From an uncultured Collinsella sp. (lineage in GTDB: Bacteria > Actinomycetota > Coriobacteriia > Coriobacteriales > Coriobacteriaceae): a DNA stretch of 5,531 nucleotides. A program made the position numbers and the translations under genes. The notes beneath the pieces are model-generated. The model ran no database searches and was not told the DNA's origin. It was given only the letters and a program-made list of their open reading frames with translations. Shown here piece after piece: positions 1 through 5,125 of the stretch. The first letter of the stretch is position 1; every line of letters starts with the position of its first letter. Where the stretch lies: contig URZN01000104.1 of assembly GCA_900552345.1 (NCBI GenBank), positions 1 through 5,531 on the forward strand, read 5' to 3'.

Positions 1-33
1 TTCGCCGGCCTGCTCAAGCGCTACTTTGGCTAA
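1..33 (+). CDS. 3' end of an unidentified gene (last 10 codons)
   Basis: Reading from base 1 gives FAGLLKRYFG followed by a TAA stop. The codons are GC-rich (GCC, GGC, CTG, CTC, AAG, CGC), like those of pdxS and pdxT further along, and a strong intrinsic terminator begins 35 bases after the stop. That is the arrangement expected for a gene end. Ten residues are too few to name a product. The other two plus frames also close soon, at 43-45 and 51-53, so the frame choice rests on codon style and on the distance to the terminator. Confidence 0.55.
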   Translation, partial: FAGLLKRYFG

Positions 34-68
34 GCCAAACGCCTGAGACATAACCTCTAGCTCGATAA

Positions 69-98
69 GGCCCGGACCGCATGGTTCGGGCCTTTTTG
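69..98 (+). terminator. Rho-independent terminator of the upstream gene
   Basis: GGCCCGGACC (69-78) pairs with GGTTCGGGCC (83-92) over ten positions, with one G-U wobble and a four-base loop (GCAT). Five T follow directly (93-97). The strong GC stem, tight loop and U-run form a textbook intrinsic terminator for the gene ending at base 33. In the minus direction the stem is followed only by TTATC, so it should work mainly on plus-strand transcripts. Confidence 0.9.
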
Positions 99-162
99 TG
101 TCTCGAGGACTCGTTAACGCCCTGAAATAGGACTGCCTTCGGCATCAGTTGCTCGTCAAAAA

Positions 163-285
163 CTAAGTGAGTAGACTTTTTGGAACTTGCCGAGCATACC
201 ATCCATATTGCTTTATAAAGCCGCAGGTAAATGACTTGTTGCAAAACGGCTTGGTCGCCAAAGTGCCAAAAGTCTACTCACTTAG
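163..285. repeat. MITE-like repeat with terminal inverted repeats, copy 1
   Basis: The element begins CTAAGTGAGTAGAC and ends with the exact reverse complement, GTCTACTCACTTAG. The arms continue imperfectly through TTTTTGGAAC on the left and GTGCCAAAAG on the right. Copy 2 at 1587-1707 aligns without gaps in the same orientation over 121 bases, with 22 mismatches by hand count (about 82% identity). Thirteen of the 22 mismatches fall in the middle, while the outer tips are identical. A small inner hairpin starting AGCA and ending TGCT is present in both copies. There is no transposase gene, so this is a non-autonomous element or a structured palindromic repeat. I see no target-site duplication. 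Its right tip supplies the stop codon of the gene at 274-1401. Confidence 0.85.
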
Positions 286-1401
286 AACCGCAGCCGTCCA
301 CGATCGAGCTGTTTTGCGTCTAACGGGCATCTTTCCGTCGATTACTCCCAATTTTGTCCAGTCAACGAATAGTTCAGACCGAAGTAATGTCTCAGCCCTT
401 TGCTCATCCGAGCTTTTATCACGATATTCCGCATCGAGCATCCTGCATACGGCCTTAACGACGGCGCGGAATCTACCCTCATCGGATATCTGTCTGTGTG
501 TCAGGAGAAGTACATCGTAGCCCATGGCCTGAAGGGCTGTCATGCGGTCAGCGTCACGCAAGCCATCCCCTGCGCGTCCGTGCGAGGCCTTTCCCTGACA
601 TTCAATGGCCACCTGCCGCCTGCCGTCCGGCGAAGAAAGAAGTAGGTCGATATATACACGGGACTTTCCCACAATCGCTCGAGCACTTGTGCTTAGTGTC
701 ACTTCGACATTGAGCTCTATGCCGCAAAACCCTTCGCCTCCCAGGGCTCGCGGCAGTCCAAGCAACAAATACGCCTCGACCTCAAAAGGCGACGCGGCAC
801 CCAATGGAACGAGTTGCGATACCGCCATAAATCTATTGCCGTAACGCATCCCGCAAACATCTGAACAAAAACGGTCAAGGTCTCTGCCCAAAACCAAAGC
901 GTCTCGACGCCATAAATTTGAAGCGGTGCCGTCCTCGGACGGGCAGCGCACCCAACCGACCGTTGTCGAAATCGTACCCGAATCAATTGCACGCGTAAGC
1001 TCCGCCTCAAGTGCCGCCGGTAGAGCACACACCGCAAACAAGCCACACATCTCCGCCAATACCAAAAGAAGCTGAAGATCCGTCAGATGCCGCGACATGA
1101 TGAATACCGTCAGTAGAGGAGACGTGATCAAAAATCCATGCTCCGTTTCCTGCACGGATTCCCTGGGGAGCTCGCCCAGGAACAGCCGCTGCCTAATGCT
1201 GGCAGAGCATGTCCGTTTGCTTCTCGTCCGAACCAATGTATACAACGGAAAGCCGAGTGCAACCGCAGCCGTCGGGCTACGGGCGAGGTCATATCGCTGC
1301 CGGTCTTCTTCCGGTCGCGGAAGCGGCGGACACAAAGCGCGGACTTGAGGGGGCAAACGCCAGTATCTAAAAGCCGATATGTCACAAAGTAAATCCTTCA
1401 T
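274..1401 (-). CDS. DUF559-like protein with PD-(D/E)XK nuclease-type C-terminus, function unknown
   Basis: The product is 375 residues from an ATG at 1399-1401; a GTG two codons upstream (1405-1407) is an alternative. No good ribosome binding site precedes either. An N-terminal block contains DISAFRYWR (about 7-15). A middle block runs from SPLLT to EMCG (about 94-120). A C-terminal domain (about 245-320) has an Asp in VYID (D252), IECQG with E267 and Q269, H274, then DADR and GYDVLLLTHRQI (294-305). That order matches the DUF559/Vsr-like endonuclease fold, with ECQ where many members have E-x-D or E-x-K. The N-terminal blocks resemble coriobacterial proteins sometimes linked to AbiEi-type antitoxins, which is recalled rather than searched. 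GC is lower than in the core genes: row 301-360 has 29 of 60 G+C against 45 of 60 in pdxS row 3361-3420. This fits acquisition by transfer. The gene stands alone between two repeat copies, and its final LSE-stop is repeat sequence. A defence or DNA-processing role is only a guess. Confidence 0.75.
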   Translation of the reverse strand: MKDLLCDISAFRYWRLPPQVRALCPPLPRPEEDRQRYDLARSPTAAVALGFPLYTLVRTRSKRTCSASIRQRLFLGELPRESVQETEHGFLITSPLLTVFIMSRHLTDLQLLLVLAEMCGLFAVCALPAALEAELTRAIDSGTISTTVGWVRCPSEDGTASNLWRRDALVLGRDLDRFCSDVCGMRYGNRFMAVSQLVPLGAASPFEVEAYLLLGLPRALGGEGFCGIELNVEVTLSTSARAIVGKSRVYIDLLLSSPDGRRQVAIECQGKASHGRAGDGLRDADRMTALQAMGYDVLLLTHRQISDEGRFRAVVKAVCRMLDAEYRDKSSDEQRAETLLRSELFVDWTKLGVIDGKMPVRRKTARSWTAAVLSE

Positions 1402-1484
1402 AGGCACAGGAAAACACGAATTTCAACCCAGCTTGTCACGCATTGGCGCGAACGCACCAAAAATGGCACCGAACGGACTGTCAA

Positions 1485-1550
1485 GTTTTCAACAGCCCTC
1501 CCCAACTGACCAAAAGCTTGCCGAGAGCTGGACAAAGTTCTGTTGAAAAC
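1485..1550. repeat. 11-bp perfect inverted repeat next to a T9 run
   Basis: GTTTTCAACAG (1485-1495) and CTGTTGAAAAC (1540-1550) are exact reverse complements separated by 44 bases, and nine T follow at 1555-1563. The pair lies upstream of the DUF559-like gene. A TTGACA hexamer on the minus strand (1479-1484) touches the left arm and could be a -35 box for that gene. The hexamer 17 bases further on, TTTGGT, is a poor -10. The structure could be an operator, the ends of a small relic element, or a plus-strand terminator, though no plus-strand gene lies upstream to need one. The arms do not match the 121-bp repeat. Confidence 0.55.
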
Positions 1551-1586
1551 CCCATTTTTTTTTCGCATGCAGAAGCTTTGCGCGGC

Positions 1587-1707
1587 AAGTGAGTAGACTT
1601 TTTTGAACATCCCGAGCAGGCCGGTCATCCTGCTTTTCAAAACCGCAGGTAGATAGCTTGTTACAAAACTGTCTGGTCGCCAAAGTTCCAAAGGTCTACT
1701 CACTTAG
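1587..1707. repeat. MITE-like repeat with terminal inverted repeats, copy 2
   Basis: This is the second copy of the element at 163-285, in the same orientation. Its ends are AAGTGAGTAGAC and GTCTACTCACTT; the right end continues AG as in copy 1, while the left end is preceded by GC instead of CT. An inner hairpin, AGCAGG pairing with CCTGCT, is perfect here and weaker in copy 1. The divergence of about 18% argues against a very recent duplication and suggests two independent insertions or an old one. The right tip forms the last codons and TAG stop of pdxR. With copy 1 it brackets the DUF559-like gene as a direct repeat. Confidence 0.85.
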
Positions 1708-3135
1708 GTTGCAGAGTGCTCCCATTAGCTGCAATTCCAAGGTATTAAGCACTTTTGGACTCAAATCGTCATACTGAACAAGAATTTGACTTGAGTTTTC
1801 AGGGACAGATGCGCCATCGGCACACCAATAGCAGTCACTGACATCGATGAACGGGATACTCGAGCGCGTGAGGGCCCGCACAAAAGAGCTTCCACCCACT
1901 CCGCGCTCTGCAACCACGGTGCAGTAAAGGCCCGCATCTGCATGCTCAATCGAGACCTCCCCTGCCGGAAACGTTTTCCGTACAAGCGCCGCCAGGCCAT
2001 CACGCGCCTCGCGAGCACGAACGCGCACGCGATTCACATGTCGCTCGTAATCACCCGATTCCAGCAAACGCGCCAAAGCGACCTGGTCAACAGAGCTCAC
2101 CGACGAAGCGTAAAAACCAAGGTTGCGCCTAAACCGCTCCATTAGCTCATCGGGCAACACCATGTACGCTAGACGCAACGCCGATGAAAGGCTCTTCGAA
2201 AACGTGTTGGTGTAGATAACCGACTGGGCGGCATCGATCGACGCGAGCGCAGGAATCGGCTTGCCGGCAAGGCGAAAGTCGCAATCGAAGTCGTCTTCGA
2301 TGAGATATCGGCCCGGCTGCTCGGCGGCCCAGCTCAGCAGCGCATAGCGACGTGCAATGCTCGTCACAAGGCCGGTCGGATACTGATGGGACGGCATCAG
2401 GTGAAGGACATCGGCCCCGGCTTTCTGCAAAGCGCTCAAGTCCACGCCCTCATCATCCAACGGGATATGTCGAACTTTGCAGCCCATAGCCTGATAGATG
2501 CGCGTCAGGCGTAAATAGCCCGGATCCTCAACGGCATACACCTTGTCGGCTCCAAGCAGCTGAACCAACATGGTATCGAGCAGCTGGGCGCCCGCACCGA
2601 TAACGATGTTGTCGGGATCGACATTCATGCCCCTCGTCCCACGCAGATGGTGAGCGATAGCGCGTCGTAGCCGCGCGGTGCCCTGTGCCGGCGCGGTCGA
2701 AAAGATTTCGCGTTCGTCTTCGGATGCCAGCGTCGCCCGCAGTGCGCTTTGCCAAAGCCGCGCCGCCTCCAAAGCGGAAGGAGAGAGCGGGGCGAATTGC
2801 TCGGTCCGTCCGTTGACATCATGCGCGCTGGGGCCCACAGAGACGGTATCTCGGTCGATGCTCCCCGCAGCCAAAGGCAAAACCGGTGCATCCGGAAGCT
2901 CACAAGCGTAGTAGCCACGCCGCGGCATTGAGCAGATATAGCCCTCAGCAAGTAACTGGCTATATGCATTCTCGATGGTAATGACACTGATACCCAGATG
3001 ACTGGCAAAGGCGCGCTTAGACGGAAGATGCTCCCCCGCCGCAATGCGTCCAGCTACGATATCATCTCGAATTTGCTGGTAAACATACTCATAGAGCGAT
3101 GCTCCGCCGCGTTTTTCCAAATTGTAGTCAAGCAT
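1696..3135 (-). CDS. pdxR: PdxR, MocR/GntR-family PLP-responsive regulator of pdxST
   Basis: The product is 479 residues from the ATG at 3133-3135. This start is chosen because AGGTGA (3143-3148) lies seven bases upstream; an in-frame ATG at 3166-3168 has no ribosome binding site. Residues about 13-76 form a GntR winged helix-turn-helix, including LPSKRAFASHLGIS (37-50) and the wing ending RRGYY. Residues from about 120 onward are a class I aminotransferase-like domain with PSHQYPTG (248-255), EDDFDCDF (280-287) and TFSKS, whose lysine (K314) should form the internal aldimine with PLP. This architecture defines MocR regulators, which use the aminotransferase fold to sense PLP rather than for catalysis. 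Divergent placement from pdxST identifies it as PdxR, which in studied Gram-positives typically activates pdxST when PLP is low and often represses itself. The final LSE-stop comes from the adjoining repeat, but the protein has normal family length, so it is not visibly truncated. Confidence 0.92.
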   Translation of the reverse strand: MLDYNLEKRGGASLYEYVYQQIRDDIVAGRIAAGEHLPSKRAFASHLGISVITIENAYSQLLAEGYICSMPRRGYYACELPDAPVLPLAAGSIDRDTVSVGPSAHDVNGRTEQFAPLSPSALEAARLWQSALRATLASEDEREIFSTAPAQGTARLRRAIAHHLRGTRGMNVDPDNIVIGAGAQLLDTMLVQLLGADKVYAVEDPGYLRLTRIYQAMGCKVRHIPLDDEGVDLSALQKAGADVLHLMPSHQYPTGLVTSIARRYALLSWAAEQPGRYLIEDDFDCDFRLAGKPIPALASIDAAQSVIYTNTFSKSLSSALRLAYMVLPDELMERFRRNLGFYASSVSSVDQVALARLLESGDYERHVNRVRVRAREARDGLAALVRKTFPAGEVSIEHADAGLYCTVVAERGVGGSSFVRALTRSSIPFIDVSDCYWCADGASVPENSSQILVQYDDLSPKVLNTLELQLMGALCNLSE

Positions 3136-3146
3136 GAGCCTATCAC

Positions 3147-3216
3147 CTGACCTTATTAAGTCATTCAATCTGGTATTAGTCTGACCTTGTCATTATCTCG
3201 AAATCTGAGTATTTCG
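3147..3216. promoter_or_regulatory. Imperfect tandem repeat in the pdxR-pdxS divergent promoter, candidate PdxR operator
   Basis: Two adjacent blocks, 3147-3180 and 3181-3216, share the ordered words CTGACCTT, GTCATT, ATCTG and TATT with short insertions between them. CTGACCTT begins at 3147 and again at 3181, a 34-base period. The first block overlaps the pdxR ribosome binding site and the second ends 65 bases before the pdxS start. TGGTATTAG (3171-3179) and TATTTC (3210-3215) are weak -10-like words for pdxS. TTGTCA (3187-3192) lies 17 bases before the latter and could be its -35. MocR regulators often bind repeated sites, and a weak promoter beside a repeat suits an activated gene. The operator role is inferred from position and repetition. 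Confidence 0.5.
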
Positions 3217-3280
3217 CCATACCCAGCTCCCCGATAGGATGTTCCGTCAAGCAATGCACATGCCAACCAAGGGAGCAACC

Positions 3281-4171
3281 ATGGCAGAACAGACCAGCAA
3301 GGCCGATCGCGTCAAACTCAATCGCGAGCTCGCGCAGATGCTCAAGGGCGGCGTCATCATGGACGTCACCACGCCCGAGCAGGCACGCATCGCCGAGGAG
3401 GCGGGCGCCTGCGCCGTCATGGCACTCGAGCGCATCCCGGCCGACATCCGTGCCGCAGGCGGCGTCTCGCGCATGAGCGACCCCAAGATGATCAAGGGCA
3501 TCCAAGAGGCCGTCTCCATCCCCGTCATGGCCAAGTGCCGCATCGGTCACATCGTCGAGGCGCAGGTCCTTCAGGCCATCGATATCGACTACATCGATGA
3601 GTCCGAGGTTCTCTCCCCCGCCGACGATGTCTACCACATCGACAAAGCCCAGTTTGACGTCCCGTTTGTCTGCGGTGCCCGCGACCTGGGCGAGGCGCTG
3701 CGCCGTGTTGCCGAGGGCGCCACGATGATTCGTACCAAGGGCGAGCCGGGCACGGGCGACGTCGTCCAGGCTGTGCGCCACATGCGCAAGATCCAAAAGC
3801 AGATCCGCGACGTTGTTGCCCTGCGTAACGACGAGCTCTTTGAGGCAGCCAAGCAGCTGCAGGTTCCGGTCGAGCTGGTGCGCGATGTCCACGCCACGGG
3901 TAAGCTTCCCGTCGTGAACTTTGCCGCCGGCGGCGTAGCGACCCCCGCTGACGCCGCGCTGATGATGCAGCTGGGTGCCGAAGGTGTCTTTGTGGGCTCG
4001 GGCATCTTTAAGAGCGGCGACCCGGCCAAGCGCGCCGCCGCCATCGTTAAGGCCGTGGCAAACTTCACCGATGCCAAGCTCATCGCCGAGCTTTCGGAGG
4101 ACCTGGGCGAGGCCATGGTGGGCATCAACGCCGACGAGATCGAGATCATCATGGAGGAGCGCGGACGCTAG
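3281..4171 (+). CDS. pdxS: PLP synthase subunit PdxS
   Basis: This is the synthase subunit of the DXP-independent vitamin B6 pathway. It condenses ribose 5-phosphate, glyceraldehyde 3-phosphate and ammonia from PdxT into pyridoxal 5'-phosphate in the cytoplasm. The known complex is a double hexameric PdxS core carrying up to twelve PdxT. The product is 296 residues, the usual length, and is a beta/alpha barrel. Catalytic residues are all visible: D28 in GGVIMDV, K85 in VMAKCRIGH and K153 in [11 protein letters not shown], equivalent to D24, K81 and K149 of the Bacillus subtilis enzyme. The phosphate-binding glycine loops [13 protein letters not shown] and GVFVGSGIF are intact. The start at 3281 is chosen because AAGGGAG (3269-3275) lies five bases upstream and [17 protein letters not shown] is the normal N-terminus; an in-frame ATG at 3239 lacks a spaced ribosome binding site. 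It forms an operon with pdxT, 20 bases downstream, and is divergent from pdxR. Confidence 0.98.
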   Translation: MAEQTSKADRVKLNRELAQMLKGGVIMDVTTPEQARIAEEAGACAVMALERIPADIRAAGGVSRMSDPKMIKGIQEAVSIPVMAKCRIGHIVEAQVLQAIDIDYIDESEVLSPADDVYHIDKAQFDVPFVCGARDLGEALRRVAEGATMIRTKGEPGTGDVVQAVRHMRKIQKQIRDVVALRNDELFEAAKQLQVPVELVRDVHATGKLPVVNFAAGGVATPADAALMMQLGAEGVFVGSGIFKSGDPAKRAAAIVKAVANFTDAKLIAELSEDLGEAMVGINADEIEIIMEERGR

Positions 4172-4191
4172 TCCGGCAGAAAGGATCGCAC

Positions 4192-4779
4192 ATGAGCGAT
4201 TACGCAGACCAAACGGTCGCCGTGCTGGCGGTCCAAGGCGCTTTTGCCGAGCACGAGGCAAGACTATCCGAGCTGGGCGCACGTTGCATTGAGCTGAGGC
4301 AGGCGGCTGATTTGAAGCAGGACTTTGACCGTCTGGTACTTCCCGGCGGTGAGTCTACCGTTCAAGGAAAGCTGCTTGATGAGTTGGGCATGCTCGAGGA
4401 GCTTCGCGCCCGTATCGTTGAAGGCATGCCCGTCCTGGGCACCTGCGCCGGCCTGATTCTGCTGGCTCACGACCTTGCCGCCCATGACGATAAGGGCACG
4501 CCGCGTTTGGCAACCATGGATGTACTTGTCGAGCGCAATGCCTACGGCAGGCAGCTCGGCAGCTTTCGAACCAAGGGACAGGTAGCCGGCATCGACGGTG
4601 AAGTGCCGCTGACGTTTATCCGCGCGCCCCGCATCGTCGAGGTCCACGGCGACGCAAAGGCCTTAGCGAAAGTCGACGGGCGCATCGTCGCCGCCCGCCA
4701 GGGCAACCAGCTCGGCGTAACCTTCCACCCCGAACTCGATGAAGACACCCGCCTCCACGAAATGTTCCTACAAATGTAG
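4192..4779 (+). CDS. pdxT: PLP synthase glutaminase subunit PdxT
   Basis: PdxT is the class I (triad) glutamine amidotransferase partner of PdxS. It hydrolyses glutamine and channels ammonia into the PdxS active site. The product is 195 residues, typical of the family. The visible motifs are AVQGAF at the N-terminus (13-18), the oxyanion/substrate strand PGGEST (51-56), the nucleophile elbow GTCAG with C85, and FHPEL with H179 and E181 completing the Cys-His-Glu triad (C79, H170 and E172 in Bacillus subtilis). AAAGGA (4180-4185) lies six bases before the ATG, and the 20-base gap from pdxS implies co-transcription. No key residue is missing. The gene is followed by a hairpin-rich spacer rather than another operon member. 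Confidence 0.97.
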   Translation: MSDYADQTVAVLAVQGAFAEHEARLSELGARCIELRQAADLKQDFDRLVLPGGESTVQGKLLDELGMLEELRARIVEGMPVLGTCAGLILLAHDLAAHDDKGTPRLATMDVLVERNAYGRQLGSFRTKGQVAGIDGEVPLTFIRAPRIVEVHGDAKALAKVDGRIVAARQGNQLGVTFHPELDEDTRLHEMFLQM

Positions 4780-4802
4780 GCATCGAAATCAACAAACGAA
4801 AC

Positions 4803-4866
4803 GAGAGTGGATAATCTCCCACCTTGAGCATGAATATGGGCTCATACCGGGAGATTATCCACTCTC
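4803..4866. repeat. Hairpin A: 18-bp perfect inverted repeat after pdxT
   Basis: GAGAGTGGATAATCTCCC (4803-4820) and its exact reverse complement (4849-4866) enclose 28 bases. That loop has a smaller stem of its own, TGAGC (4825-4829) with GCTCA (4840-4844). It begins 23 bases after the pdxT stop. No T-run follows on either strand, so it is not a classical intrinsic terminator, but an RNA hairpin of this strength would protect the pdxST mRNA 3' end. It could also be a REP-like element. Confidence 0.85.
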
Positions 4867-4874
4867 ATGCTACG

Positions 4875-4930
4875 TAGTCGTTGGGGACGTTCTTAAATGA
4901 CCAGTCAAACAAGAACGTCCCCAACGACTA
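4875..4930. repeat. Hairpin B: 20-bp perfect inverted repeat, REP-like and terminator-like
   Basis: Nineteen bases, AGTCGTTGGGGACGTTCTT (4876-4894), pair exactly with 4911-4929, and the flanking T (4875) and A (4930) add a twentieth pair. The loop is 16 bases. On the plus strand TCTTTTAG follows, so the structure may terminate pdxST transcription. The core GGGGACGTTCTT resembles the tips of REP elements mobilised by IS200-like REP-associated transposases (GGGACGGTTCTT-type). That link is recalled, not searched. Confidence 0.85.
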
Positions 4931-4983
4931 TCTTTTAGCAGGTCTGGATCATGGCAATGTCGATGTTTTGGTACCGACAGCGA

Positions 4984-5083
4984 GCGCCCACCAGAGCGAA
5001 CAAATTGACATGAAAAGAGGACGGCATAGACCTTCTGGTCATGCCGTCCTCTTTGAATGACAAGTTGTCGCTCTGGTGGGCGC
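4984..5083. repeat. Hairpin C: 100-base two-tier palindrome
   Basis: The outer arms GCGCCCACCAGAGCGA (4984-4999) and 5068-5083 pair perfectly over 16 bases. After a partly matched stretch, the inner arms AAAGAGGACGGCAT (5014-5027) and 5041-5054 pair over 14 bases. The stem then continues through one bulged A (5028) to GACC-TTCT-GGTC (5029-5040). On the minus strand the inner stem is followed by TTTTC, so it can serve as an intrinsic terminator for the gene at 5126-5489 on the opposite strand. The paired outer tier is more than a terminator needs and suggests a palindromic repeat element. Confidence 0.85.
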
Positions 5084-5096
5084 GCAGCGTCAACTA

Positions 5097-5123
5097 GTTA
5101 CGCGGTTCGTAGAACCGCGTAAC
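5097..5123 (-). terminator. Hairpin D: 12-bp stem-loop at the 3' end of the RGG-tail gene
   Basis: GTTACGCGGTTC (5097-5108) and GAACCGCGTAAC (5112-5123) pair perfectly around a three-base loop. On the minus strand the stem starts two bases after the TAG stop of the RGG-tail gene. That position suits a transcript 3' end, but the following bases (TAGTTGACG) lack a U-run. Termination may need hairpin C further on, or D may only stabilise the mRNA end. Confidence 0.5.
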
Positions 5124-5125
5124 CC

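Noticed and set aside
132..149. Small hairpin TGCC-TTC-GGCA before repeat copy 1
   Set aside because: It has only four firm base pairs with a bulge and no T-run, which is expected by chance.
157..292. Target-site duplication flanking repeat copy 1 (and likewise copy 2)
   Set aside because: The bases outside the two ends do not match each other at either copy, so an insertion footprint cannot be claimed.
717..1046. Minus-strand 109-codon frame inside the DUF559-like gene
   Set aside because: It overlaps the longer gene in another frame, and its Arg/Cys-rich composition shows no recognisable domain.
163..1707. CRISPR array or composite transposon
   Set aside because: There are only two repeat copies of 121 bp separated by a coding gene, with no regular spacers and no transposase gene in the window.
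3136..3168. Earlier in-frame pdxR start at 3168
   Set aside because: It has no ribosome binding site and would place coding sequence through the likely operator. The ATG at 3135 has AGGTGA seven bases upstream.
3239..3280. Earlier in-frame pdxS start at 3239
   Set aside because: It has no properly spaced ribosome binding site, whereas AAGGGAG sits five bases before the ATG at 3281 and the shorter product matches the family's normal N-terminus.
3176..4282. Long minus-strand open frame (368 codons) opposite pdxS
   Set aside because: It lies antisense to the complete, catalytically intact pdxS and reaches into pdxT. Its Leu/Asp/Gly/Ala/His-rich product is what GC-rich codons give on the opposite strand.
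4931..4983. Possible gene remnant between hairpins B and C
   Set aside because: No reading frame of useful length or recognisable motif is visible in these 53 bases.
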